Shown here: positions 50,501-62,268 of the stretch, piece after piece
Layout of the letters: each line of letters opens with the position of its first letter
Numbering within the stretch: the first letter of the stretch is position 1
Source of the DNA: Bugula neritina
Lineage: Eukaryota > Bryozoa > Gymnolaemata > Cheilostomatida > Bugulidae
Length of the DNA: 64,000 nt
Direction of reading: 5' to 3'
NCBI GenBank assembly: GCA_964035545.1
Contig: OZ037766.1
Span: 16,872,222 to 16,936,221, forward strand
Translations under genes and position numbers: made by a program
The notes under the pieces: model-generated
Databases searched by the model: none
What the model was told of the DNA's origin: nothing
Seen by the model: only the letters and a program-made list of their open reading frames with translations

Positions 50501-53128
50501 TCCCTAGATGTGACTCTGTTTTCCTATTTCATTCCAATTAGTTGTAAGCTGTTTCCTGTTGACTTAATTGGATTCACTGCTAGCTATCTGGAGTGTGACA
50601 TCATTCATTACCATTAACTGATTCTGTGGGAAAATAGTGACTATCCAATGATTTTGTCAATAATGAACTCTTGGAAGATGAATTGTATTTGATTTGTGGA
50701 ACACTTGTAATGTTTCCATGGCAGTTTTTTTTATTAATGTCCTTGTATTTCTGCTTGCTAAATTTTTATCTCTTTAGTCATACTTATTTTTGCTTATTCA
50801 TTATTAAACTAATTAAAATAGTCAAATCACACTGGGAACTTTACATTAATAGTTTACACAAGTCTGAAATTATTGTAAAAGCAATGATTTTATCACCAAT
50901 ATCAAAAGTGTTTAGCCCTAAAGTAACATGGCATATCACTGATGGTATACACTGTCACCTACATAGTCTAAAATCTCAACTCTAGTGGTTAGAGCTAGGC
51001 CTAGTAAGACACACCATGGGTTCAAATCCACGTTATTGGTGATCTCAGGAATAGTATCTGGTCATAATTGCTCTTGTGCTACAACGAAAAGCCTTCAGTT
51101 TATTGCTGCTTGAATTCAGATTGGCTACACGTACTGCTGGACACCTGGTGACCAGATGTGGACCCGCAAGGCGCCCATGCTGTATCGCAGGCAATGCCAC
51201 GCCATGTTCACCCACCAGGGTAATATCTATGTGATTGGAGGCTACACAGCTGGAGATCTTGAAGACCTCAGTTTAGGTAAGCTAATCGCTCAGTAAAATC
51301 TTTCTCCCTGCAGAACCATTATATTCATAATACCTAGTCAGTTGTATTCCCATTGAGTTTTGCAAAAGAATGGGCAGCTGTTTGTATCTTCAGCCTTCGC
51401 ATAGTAAATGTCACATCTCTTTGTTTTCTCCTCTACTCTCTGTATCCTGGTATGTAATTTTGTTGACATTACCAAGGCTATCATCACACTGCTTTATCAC
51501 ATTTTATATCATGATGGTAGTGTTAAATAATAAAATGGATAGATGTAACATAATAATTGTATGATTAGTTTATTATATAACTTAGTGTGATGATTTTGTT
51601 GGTTTGATTGATTATTTACCACCTGGTTACTGGGCGTAAGATTAATGTTTTGTCCAATCAAATCGTTTGACATCTAAGAAGATTGCATATTAAACTAGCA
51701 AAAACCCAAACCTATATGTTATATTGTCTATATTTGTCTCAAAGTGGACATCCTTATGTTGACTTTATAAAGCTTTAATTTTTTTTAAATTTTTGAAATG
51801 AAATTCTAACAAATCTTTTAGTTATTTTAAGCTTAGTATTGTTCACCTTTTTGAGAAGTTGTTAGTGATATAAAGCATGAGAACCATTTCTTGCAGGTAT
51901 AACTAATTGCTTGAAGAATGAATGCTATGACCCAGAGACCGACAGTTGGGTAGAACTTGCTGACACACCCAAAGATTTTGGAGAAATTGGTCAGGCTATG
52001 ACTATTATGGATGGAGTGGCATATTTCTTAGGTATAAGCAAAGTTCCATCAACTTCTGCCCTATCGTCATACGCTTTTTACGTAGTTTAATGGTTTTGAT
52101 GGAGTAGTGACTTTGATATTTTCTTTACAAACTCGAAAAATTGTATTTTAAACAAAATGATTCAAAATTGAATAACAACCATTTGTAAGAATCAAATGCA
52201 AGTCAGCTGTAACATTAGAGCTTCTGACACAGATATGATATAATTAAGAAACACATGGTTGGCATAGTAAAGAGAACTGGGTCAAAGCATCCTTAGTTGT
52301 AAATCTTCAAATTTCTAATAGAATTTTAGGCTTTCCCTGTTCAGGATCTCTAATAACTAACAGGCTGTGGAGTTATGTATGCTGTTGCAAAATCTCATTT
52401 TACATATTCATATTCAGGTTTCCCTTGATGCATTATACTATTCATCTCATCATCTATGCTAAGTGAGATGATAGACTACTAGAACATAGCTATGCAGCAT
52501 ATAATTACTCCATATGTAGTACTACATGCAAGATAGATAGGAAGTTAGTTATCCAAGAGGGGAAATATTACTGGCTGGTTGCTAGCTGTTCACTTCCTCT
52601 CTGATTATTGTCAAGGACATTATGATGTAACTTTTGTCGTAGGTTAGATTTAGTTAGCCAGAAAATGCCAAGAGTTTATTTTATATATATTTATATCATT
52701 ATGTCATTTCAGTTAACTCCATTTATTATTTTCATTCAAATGATTTGCTCTTAGATATATTCAGAACTGGAATTATTGTTAACAGCCCTCCACTGATAAA
52801 TGGTGTTATAAGTATGCATGTAAGTATAACTGGTAGATGAACAATAATTCAGCTATGGTGGGCCTTCTGATATGACTGCTATTCACTAGTACATGTTGCA
52901 GGTGGAAGTGTGGGCCACAGGTGTCTTCACGAGTTTCATCTGGACTCTGGGAAGTTTGTAGAAGGTGCTTTCTGTGGAAAGAATTTGATACAATTGACTA
53001 AATTAAAAGCCTATTACCCTAAGCATGTGCCCAGTGATGCTTCCAAACTAGAAACAAACTACAGTCTATCGGAAGAAATTGATGAAAAGCTGCATACTAT
53101 TGGGAGTCAGCCAGAAGTGTGTGAATGA
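44584..53128 (+). CDS. BTB-BACK-Kelch protein (KLHL family), 11 exons, intact
   Basis: Exons: 44584-44728, 45151-45374, 45706-45808, 46200-46381, 46656-46810, 47275-47456, 47875-48112, 49483-49618, 51120-51276, 51897-52031, 52902-53128. They are GT/AG with matching phases; 1884 nt give 627 residues. KLHL proteins usually act as substrate adaptors of CUL3 ubiquitin ligases. The BTB fold covers about residues 40-123 (FKVHKAVLSEASVYFSAMF, VELKGIS-like core), BACK about 124-235 (CLQIIDLADAYHL, LLSADYYIDLPEELVLGLVVDWV), and the Kelch propeller about 270-600. Five double-glycine blade motifs are clear (YCLGGYD, YALGGAT, YVTGGVC, YVIGGYT, YFLGGS); the first blade is degenerate. I cannot assign a vertebrate KLHL number. 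An AATAAA signal lies at 53828. The gene converges on the LZTS-like gene. Confidence 0.94.
49215..49431 (+). mobile_element. tRNA-derived SINE, copy 4 (full length, young)
   Basis: The 217-bp element starts GGGAGCAGCCGTGGTCTAGG (A box) and has GGGTTTGAGCCC (B box), then the family body and tail. A perfect 17-bp target duplication TTTGTATTGATCTAATT lies at 49198-49214 and 49432-49448. It is in intron 7 of the BTB-Kelch gene, on the gene's own strand. Confidence 0.95.
49733..50426. repeat. 14-bp minisatellite, about 49 units
   Basis: The unit is CTCACCTACTTACT, with variants CCTACA, CATACT and CATACA in the variable half. It has an unbroken 14-bp register and very few point changes over nearly 700 bp. 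Because the unit contains no stop in the plus frames, it creates a 240-codon open frame that is not a gene. It lies in intron 8 of the BTB-Kelch gene. Confidence 0.97.
50978..51092 (+). mobile_element. SINE fragment (5' part), copy 5
   Basis: It matches the head and body of the SINE family (GTGGTTAGAGC, GGGTTCAAATCC, ATTGGTGATCTCAGGAATAG, GTCATAATTGCTC) and ends after about 115 bp. It stops just upstream of exon 9 of the BTB-Kelch gene. Confidence 0.75.
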
Positions 53129-55080
53129 ATGAGCATGGAGTCATATGGTACTTTGCTATGCAATACTTAAGTGCTCACAACTGTTTGTTATTGAATAAGT
53201 TTAGTCTTATTTATCCATTATTTTTCCCTTGAGTAAAGTGTCAAGTATGAATTCTTGCTCTTACTGGATTCACTAACAAATTCCAGGTAATATGAAATAT
53301 TGCTAATATGTCATGCTGATACATTCTATTTAACATATATTTGTATTGTGATTGAGATTATAGTAGTTTTATAAGCTGCATAATTTCCCTCTAGTTAGCC
53401 CAGTTTCTTCAATCTACCTGTATTCACCACCTCCCCCCCTCTCCACCACTACATTTATTCATAGATCTGAAGTTTCAAACTTATTTAAGTAAATTTATGT
53501 TCAAGAATATTTTACAGTCTACTCATAAAATCACTTGTCCTGGTTGGTCAATTCTATAGAATGAAAATTTTCTCTACTTTGTTTGCAAAATTTTCTCTTT
53601 TATATAAGAATGTTATTTAATTTATTTTCATTTGTTATGAGCTTTGAATTTTGATCCTATATCTAATACTGCTGCTTCACTTTCTATATAGCATTTTATG
53701 AGCTACCCTATGTACTGTATACCTCTTTTTCATACTCATTTGTAATCTAGTCATTTACCCAGAAAGCAAATATTCACAACTTTGTTGTATTTTAGTCAAA
53801 TTCTTTGATCTTTTTCAGAGAATGGAAAATAAACTTTATTTTACATTTCATAAAGACTCATTTGTCATCCTCACTTAATGTTTCCTGTTGCAATATAATA
53901 TTTGCTTTATGATTTTATTGCACAGAATGTCAATCAACATCTATAGAAAACATTTGTTATTCAGCTAGCATTAGGTTACCATATTATTAGCAAATTTTGA
54001 GTAGAATTTAGGATTCATAGCAAGTTTAAAACTTATCAATCAGCTCATCGACAAAGTCGTTAATTAACCTTCAAAAATATGTTTTAGTTCTCAGAGCTCC
54101 ATATATGACTGCTACATGCCCAAGTGTTTCTAAATTATGTTTGCAAATAACTTCGCACTTTTCAGTAAAAAATGGTTGTTGAGAGAAGTTTTATTAGTGC
54201 TTTTTGAGCACTTTATGGTTTGAAATTGCTGAGAGAAATTGAAAACATTGTGAAAAATAAACACTATATACAAATGTATACAAATTCAATATTTAATGCA
54301 GTCTCAATCAAGCGCCCTATCAGTGGCCGATAATAAATGGTCCATCAACGTTAACCAAACAAACTCTTATTTTTCAAATATAGTACTTAACAATGAAAGT
54401 TGCCAATATTTGATCATACTAAGATATTGTAATAAGTTGTTTTATAAGTTTGTTTTACTATTGGACTCCTGACTAAATGCTGGGCCAACACTAATAGAAG
54501 AAGATAGGCAACTCTTGTAACATTCTGGAACTTCTACCATAAGTTTAAAGAGCCAAAAGTTATATAACAGGAAAAACTGTAGGTTGAAGTTTAGTTATTG
54601 CAATCAGTGCAGATGTTGGCAAGGAGGTCAATTAAATCAGAACTAGCCATGTGTCAATATGTGATACCGTGATGAGTTATCACCCCTGACTAAAATCAAT
54701 ACAAAACTGCTAGAATATGTAAATGATATATTATTATCTTATCGGATTATCAATATGATTAGAGAAGCTAAAGTTTATATTTACAGAGTATAGAATACAG
54801 AATATTGACAATTGAAGACAGAATAAAATTAAACTCTATAAAACTTTAGACTGAGTTATCAGGTTAGATGAAAGGAAGAATAAATACAACATAGAACATG
54901 ATACCAATCTAATAGACAGCACCAGCACACAGCTAATATAACACCTGTACAACTTGCTATAAAGTAACATGGTATATAAAAGAGTATAAATATACTAGTA
55001 ATTATCTTGGTTGGCTCTGAGATGAGAATTGAGTAAAGAAAAGTTGGTGCACTACTATAATTCAATATGTAACATGTTAT
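53129..55080. other. Convergent intergenic region and 3' UTRs
   Basis: It lies between the stop codons of two convergent genes. AATAAA at 53828 may end the BTB-Kelch transcript. A C/T-rich patch lies at about 53427-53450. No coding exon or mobile element was recognised. Confidence 0.55.
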
Positions 55081-58000
55081 TTAACAAAGGGATTCTGGTG
55101 TAGATTCTAATTGAGCCTTAAAACTAGTCTTTTCTTGTGGTTTAAGATGTCGATAAGGCGTTTGTTTTTCTACAGTAAAGTTATTATTGAGAGGCCGACC
55201 TTGAGAAATGTATCCTTCCAGCTCACTGTTACGACGGCACATTTGAATGTAGTTAGATTGCAATTGTTTTTGATATTGCAGAACTTTCTTCTTTTCTTGC
55301 TCCCATAACTCTCGGTCATGATTAAATTGCTCACGCTCTGCTTCAATTGCTAAGCTTTGCTCAGCTAACAACTTTTCAAGTTTTTGTATTTCTTCATTTC
55401 CTGGTTCTTGTTGTTTTTCATACTTTTTTAGAATTCGGCATTTTTCATCAAGTTCATTATTTAGATTCATATTTTCAGCTTTAATTACTGTCACTAATTC
55501 TTCCAGATTTTGTACTTGCTCAATTTTCCCCTGTTCCTTTGCTCGAATTAACTCTTTTTCTCGAGTCAGGCCTGTAAGTTGGCTAGACAACTCATCATTT
55601 CTTAAGTGCAACGATTTTAATTGTTCTTGAGCCTGGAAATTATTATCTTTCAGGGAAAGGAGTTGTTCTCTTTCAGATGACAACCTTTGATTATCTTGCT
55701 GTAACTTCTCAATTTGAGTTTGCATTTCTTTTTCTACTTTAGCAGCCCGGTCTTGCTGTAGCCTCAAACGTCTATGGTATTCTGTCGTCACATCTTTCAT
55801 TTGACTCTCCCAATTGATTCTTCTCTCCTCGCTCACTTGGAAAATCGCCTTTTCATTTGTCTCCATTGTTTGTCTGAGAATTGTCAGCTCTTTCTCTTTT
55901 TCTAGTAAAAGCTGCTCATAGTGAGCTGCACCAATGTCCGTTGGCGATGGCGTCACCTGGTAACAATCTGGAACTTTCTGTTCCCTAGGATGACTGGATT
56001 CAAAAGAGTCCAAAGGCGTCTCATAAATATAGCAATCTCTCATAGTGCCATTGTGACTGCACGACCTGCTTTCCTGAGACACGTAACCGTCATCTATGTG
56101 TGGCTTTTCGTAGGTATAAGTCTCTGGACTATGACTACTGTAGCTGTTTGAGGAACTCTTCACCACTGGTTTGAATGCTATAGGTCTCACCACAGCTCTC
56201 CCAGCATTCTGAAAATAACATTATGTAAAAGCATTATCTGTCTGCTGTCATTTTATGTATTTAGTTGATATACTTATGTAAAAACAAAATGAAGCTCCCT
56301 CTCCCATCCAAGAGCTGTCATTATTTAGTGTACAGCATAATAATGAAATTAATTGAAGGCCTTGCAAAGGAGTTTGTAATTTAATAAACTATCAATTGCC
56401 CTGGTGACAAGTTCGCCTTGGGCTATAAATAAACAAGACTAAGTAATAGTGACATGCAAAATGTTTTACACTATAATTTTAGCTGCAATAAAATACCCAA
56501 CTTCACAAGTCCCTAACTCTACTCAAAATGAGTCACCCTGAGTAAAGCTCCTGTTTCAGTGCAAGTCAACATTGTTGAACAAAACACTTTCTAATGACTA
56601 TTACTCTGTAGTCTATAACTACATAATAATTTAAAATAAATTATTAAAAATGAAATGTTATTTACTTAGAAATTAGCAGTATAATGCATCACCCCATTTG
56701 AAGAAGCGTTCGTTATTATAACATTGAGCATACTAATTTAAACATGACTGCAGCTGTATGTAGGACAAAAGGCAGGGATGTTTATGTATTATTATTCCCA
56801 CAAGATAATCTTTACAATTAGTTGAAAAATCATGCACAATCCAGTCTGGAGTTCATTAATTTTGTATCTCAACAAAATAAGCTTGATGCTAAGATGGCTT
56901 TAGTAATTGCTATATCATGCATAAATGACAACATTAGTCACACACTGAGAACAAAAACCCCTTAGATTAAATAATGCATCAAAATAACAATCTCACTGCA
57001 AATTAATTGAAATGGAGACAGGATACCAGTAGATAAAAAGCTGCCTAAGTGCACTGGAGACGATATGTTGTGTAGAGATCAAGAAGGAAATGACTTTCTA
57101 TTGAAGTAGATAAAAATTTATTTACTCCATAAAAAACAGGTGATTTTTAGCAAAGTTGAATAGTTAACAAAAGCTGTATCATCCCACATGCTATTTTTCT
57201 AATTACTAACCATCTCACCACATTATTAATAAATCTATATCTAAAACTACCACTTTAGACCATCTGCCAACCTCTCAAGTGCTCCTTTATGAACTTTGCT
57301 ATAAATTCTAATTTTAAACTATTAATTCATTATTAGTATAAACTTAAATCCAAAGGCTATAATGACTTATGGAGGGCGGTCACATATGATTGTGCCAAAA
57401 CACTTCAGTGCAACAAGAATCCAACCATCACTGTCTTTTCACTGCGATCAACTCGAGTGCTCTTGAAAAGCAAAAAACTTTTTCCATTTACTTTGTTTGC
57501 TCAGATTACAAGTTGATAAGAGACAATGAAAAGCAAACAAAGACCCTCCATCCAGACAACCCAGTCAGGTTTAGTAACTTTTGAGTAATCTCATCTAGCT
57601 CTGCATTCTACACTCCTGAAGTAACCAAGTGTGTAGATTGATTAACAATTGAACAGCTAAATTTGATTCAGAAGAAATAGGTTTTGTCTCTAGACCTAAA
57701 GCTACTTCAACTGGAACTTTAGATTATGTTGTAATTTCGAAGAAATATCTGGAATTTGAAATGTAGACTATATTGACCTTATATATCATGATGAAACAGC
57801 AAAAAGCTAACATAAATCTAATTGTATAAATACTCACTAACTCTCTTCCATCCATTCATCAATAAGCTCAACATTGATGTGACTAGCAAATTATTAATAT
57901 TTGGTTTTACTACAATAACAGACTTGCTACCTCTAGCAAGCATTGAAGCTTGGTAAATAATGCTAAACAAATTAGAAAACTTTCAACTACATTATCAAAA

Positions 58001-61000
58001 AATCAATAAAATGTAAAATACCAGCTTAGCAATACAGTTATTATTCAAAGCAAAAATCACTAAACAATCAGACTGGTGGTTTGTGTGATTCAATACCAAA
58101 TTCATTTATTATTTTGCAAATATGTAACCAACTAAAGAAATGGCTGGAAATCTGCAGGTTTTACATAGTCTGTAATAAAAAGCACAAGATGCATTTACTA
58201 TTCTGAGACTCTGCATCGCTGACAATAAAGGATAGTCAGGTCTAAACCAGCAACAAGGAAAAAGCGAAACCAACTAAAAGCTACGCTACATATTTTATTT
58301 AAAGATCAAGTCTAAATGCCATCAGAATAGCTACAAAACATGCTCCAAAGTTATCAAAACTACAAAATAATTACTGCAGGAGGAATTCAAAACATAAAAA
58401 CTATTTTAGTTATTTAAATCTTAAACAACAAAATTTAAATAGTAGTTAATTATATACAAGGTGTAAGACTAAATACCTACTAATTTAATTAATTATTTCT
58501 ATCAAGTTCATTCAATTAAAAGTTAACACAAACCTCCAGCTTGAAAGAAGTGAAGTTAAGTAGATTGCCAGTATTGTGCATGCTACTTGCTAATTTCACA
58601 AAGTCAATACAAACTTAAACAGATTAAACAAGTTGCTTTTCACATTGAGAGCTCAGTAGTGAATGTCACGGTATAGTGATGTGCAATCAGAAGGCTTCTG
58701 GCTCAACAGTAAATCTAACCACAAAACACGAATACTGTGAAGCGACATAAGGAGGGGGCATAAGTAGCAGCTGTTCTTTTTTATCTGTTTACAAACATAA
58801 AACTAATGGTTATGGGTTCTTTATCTCTTTACACTTTATCTAGCCTAGTACAACTGCCAAGACTTAAATAATTAGCTATATGTACAAGAGATACTTTGAT
58901 TCGGATTGATGCAGGAGATATCCTATGCTATACGAGATTGATGACTTGAGATATAACAAGCTGATTGATTACCCAGCTCAGCTAAAAATACCTTCTCAGG
59001 GCTATAACAATCTGAATCCACATTAATACAACTGATGTGGGACTTAAAACAACTTAATCTACCATATCTCACGTAAATGTATTGTAAGTATTTAACTGCA
59101 GAGGAAAACTTGTAATCTACAGGGCATCTGCAACTAGCAGTTCTTATTACCTCTTGACATGAGATGGTGGCCATAGAAACTGATAAGTTCACAGAATACT
59201 CTGCATGTCAGGCCGCCATGGCAAAGTCGTAAGTCATTGGAAAAATCTCCAGTGCGGTTAGTGGAGAATGCCAGTATTGACAGTGAAATGCAATGGATTA
59301 TTAATGTGTCAATCATATAAAACAATTATTGTAGATAAGTATTAGTATAAACACTGAACCATCTCCCATTGTTTCAAAGCTTAATTCCCCATCCAAGTCA
59401 TAAAAAATTCGTATTTGTTTAGAAAAGCCAATAAGAAGTTTAGGGATCAATATTTTGAAATACAGTGAAACATTACATCAGGCTTGGGCTTTAGCATGGT
59501 GCTTTCAGCCTAAGCAAAAAGAGTCTGGCCTATAATATTTAAGCAACTTCTGAAAATTTTCAAGTTCCATGAGCAGATGCATTTACTTACAATGACCTTA
59601 TAAACAAGAGGTCAAGTATTTTGGGCTAATTAAATAGTTATTGAAAATCTGCCAGCATTGATGGGGTAATTTTGTGAAGTGGATGCCACAAAACTGTTAA
59701 AGTGTCACTTACTTTCTAATGCAACTGAATATTGGCGGAAATCTAAACTACCTATTTAGGGTCAGCTGAACTTATACTTAAATAGTCATTGGTTATGTCA
59801 TACAGCAAATCAAGATGTCTTTGAGTCCAGAATTTTTTTGTGTCCATGACTAGTGCATAGCAACCTTTTTAGCTGATAAACAACTGTTTAAAATTTATTT
59901 TCAGTGATAAAAATTATTTAAAATTTGTGCAGATTTGCAATTTTAAAACTATTTAAAACTGCAATGTTGCTATCCTATATAAAGTTATAGCAAATGCTTA
60001 AGTGAGAACGATGGATTTTATATAACCGAAAAATAAAACTTTAAAAGTAAGAAAAGGTGCTGAAGTGTCTGAAATTCAAATTGTCACTTAATCATACAGG
60101 CAACATGCATGCAATTTCAGTAAGCCTTATTATAATATAGTTTTAGTGTTGAAAATGAATAACTTTACTTATTCACTATGTTTCCATGGTTCACTATTAA
60201 TTTATCATTAGATCAGTGAAAACATGGCCATTTAAATGAATCGACAAACTACATAGGCGAAAATTCTTTTGATAAACTTGTTCATATAAACTCACCAGTC
60301 TTACTCATTAGATGTATGAGAACAAGTCAAACAAAATCTTTTGAAACCAACAGTTACAAAATGTAAACAGTACTTATGACCATCTCTTACGTTATAACCT
60401 ACTGCTGAAGTGCAGCTCAGCTCATAGCAAATAACTCATGTAGTTATTTTATTTATCCGGGCAGCTCGAATCTAAATAATTCTTCTGTAGACCAAGACAT
60501 TACAAGGCTTAAAATAAATTGACAGATTGTTTTATTTTGAGAATTGCCAGTCACCTTTTAATTTTATGCATCTTTAAATAACTTAAGCTGTTATTAGCTT
60601 ATTATATTTGTTTAAGTTTATAAGAAAAAAGTACAATTTTGAGCTTTTTCAGTCTTAAAAATTAAATTTAGCAAAAGCCAAGGCAGAGTGAATGAAGTGA
60701 AAAACTGTCGAGTATTAATTGAAACTGATCCAACGTAGACCATGTTTATTTGCATCTTGGGGTAACAGCAAGGATGCATGTGCTAATGATTTGGCTGACT
60801 AATTTGGAGTTGCCTTTTTGAGAGGAGAAAACTCTTCCCACTCAATGTAATCCTAACCATGGACATTAACGATGGTGTGAGACCTTTCTGTTTTCACAGT
60901 CATGTTTTTAATTAGTAATTTGCACATGTTTAGTTATCTGCATAGAGTTGGAGCCGAGTGCCATTCTGAAGTCAGAGAAATTATGGGTAAACTGGTGTTG

Positions 61001-62268
61001 TAGATTTTGGCCACACTTTGTTTCAGTGAAAATGAGGAACTTCTTTAATTGGCTAGTTTTTAATGCATTTTATCTGCAATTTTAAGATGTGAAAAATGTT
61101 TCATATTGGAATTTCTTGCTGAATGGAAAAGGTACTTAACCTTTGAAAATATTTCATTAAAATTTTTTAATAATTTAAAGGCATAAATTTGTCGCTGGCT
61201 TTATAATAGTAATTTACTCTAGGCTGAAGTGTCCACTGTAGTATCATTCAAATGCTCATTAGCAAAACTTACTTCTTTAATAAAGGTCAATGGCAGCTAT
61301 AAGAGAGACTAGAAGTAGTTATATTACTAGTTACAGCCTACCCACAGCCTACAAGATAGAATGTAATGTAATTTCTACATGATGAACTCTAAAAGCTACA
61401 GTTTCACCATGTTGTCAATAAAATTAACTATCACTCTATCAGTATTTCTTTACTGCTACATTTTGCTTTATTTCAAACGAATCAAGTACGGCTTGATAAG
61501 GTAGCATTTATTATAAGTAATGTGGCTGTTTTAAAGGCTATCTGAGAAGGAGTGCATGAGTTGAACAACTCTTTCGAAATTACATAATTATTATTTAGGT
61601 GCAAATATGATGGGACAGTTTCTCTGAGGTATACACACCATCACTCTGTATCTCAATCTGATTAAACAGATGTTTTGTAATGATAATCATAATAGTAGCT
61701 GCAGCACAGCTGGTGATTGATTATATTAATTGAAGCAACCAGCTGCCTTGTGTCCTGAATGCGAGAAATTACACCCTGCGTCAGCAACGTGATGAACCAT
61801 TTCAGCACTGAGACACCTAATTGCCTCATTTCCAGCAGTACCAACCATGCAATGACAGGGTTGGTGTGTCAACAGCAATCGATTGTAGATGTTAGCAAAT
61901 ATTCCAATACCAAAAGTAACTGTTGGTATTGGATTGTTTCATAAAACGAGTGCAATCCCAAGGATGTCTATTGCAAAAACACCTAAAATAATTTTTTGAT
62001 TTGGAAAAATCTTTTGACCTACAAAATTTCTTACCAATAAGTGCCTACTGGCCATATGTTTTGAGTTTTCCTGATTTGTATCCTTTGAGTGAGACAGCAC
62101 CATTAGACTGCTTGTCTTTCTGAGATTGTAACTCCGTATTTGAAACTGTTGCTGCTGAAAGTGCAGCTGCGGGTTGACTAGAAAGCTATCATCCAGCCAG
62201 TTGTCAGAGTGGTGGGAGCAGAGATTCGCTACAGATTTATGGTGCTGTGAAGCACTAAGCTTTCTCAT
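55081..62268 (-). CDS. LZTS/FEZ1-family coiled-coil protein (2 predicted exons)
   Basis: The large last exon (56208-55081, acceptor TTTTCAG, phase 0) encodes 375 residues: NAGRAVVRPIAFKPVV, a low-complexity stretch, then a long coiled coil rich in E, K, Q and L ending ELWEQEKKKVLQYQKQLQSNY and IQMCRRNSELEGYI. Both the RPxAFKPV motif and this C-terminal block are typical of leucine-zipper putative tumour suppressor (LZTS) proteins, cytoplasmic scaffolds linked to microtubules, cell-cycle control and postsynaptic sites. A candidate first exon (62268-62035, donor GTAAGA, phase 0) carries SYNLRKTSSL, resembling the LZTS N-terminal YKLRKSSHL. Joined directly they give about 453 residues, shorter than vertebrate members, so internal exons may be missed. 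The last exon is secure; the first-exon assignment is moderate. Confidence 0.8.
56209..62034. other. Large predicted intron of the LZTS-like gene
   Basis: No further exon with family similarity was found on the minus strand. Short open frames near 57.4, 59.0 and 61.8 kb have no splice or motif support. No clear transposable element was recognised. Confidence 0.45.

Noticed and set aside
55111-56151. Plus-strand open frames
   Set aside because: They are shadows of the LZTS-like coiled-coil exon on the minus strand.
58923-59192. 89-codon minus-strand frame as an internal exon of the LZTS-like gene
   Set aside because: No family motif, and no acceptor/donor pair that keeps phase 0 with the flanking exons.
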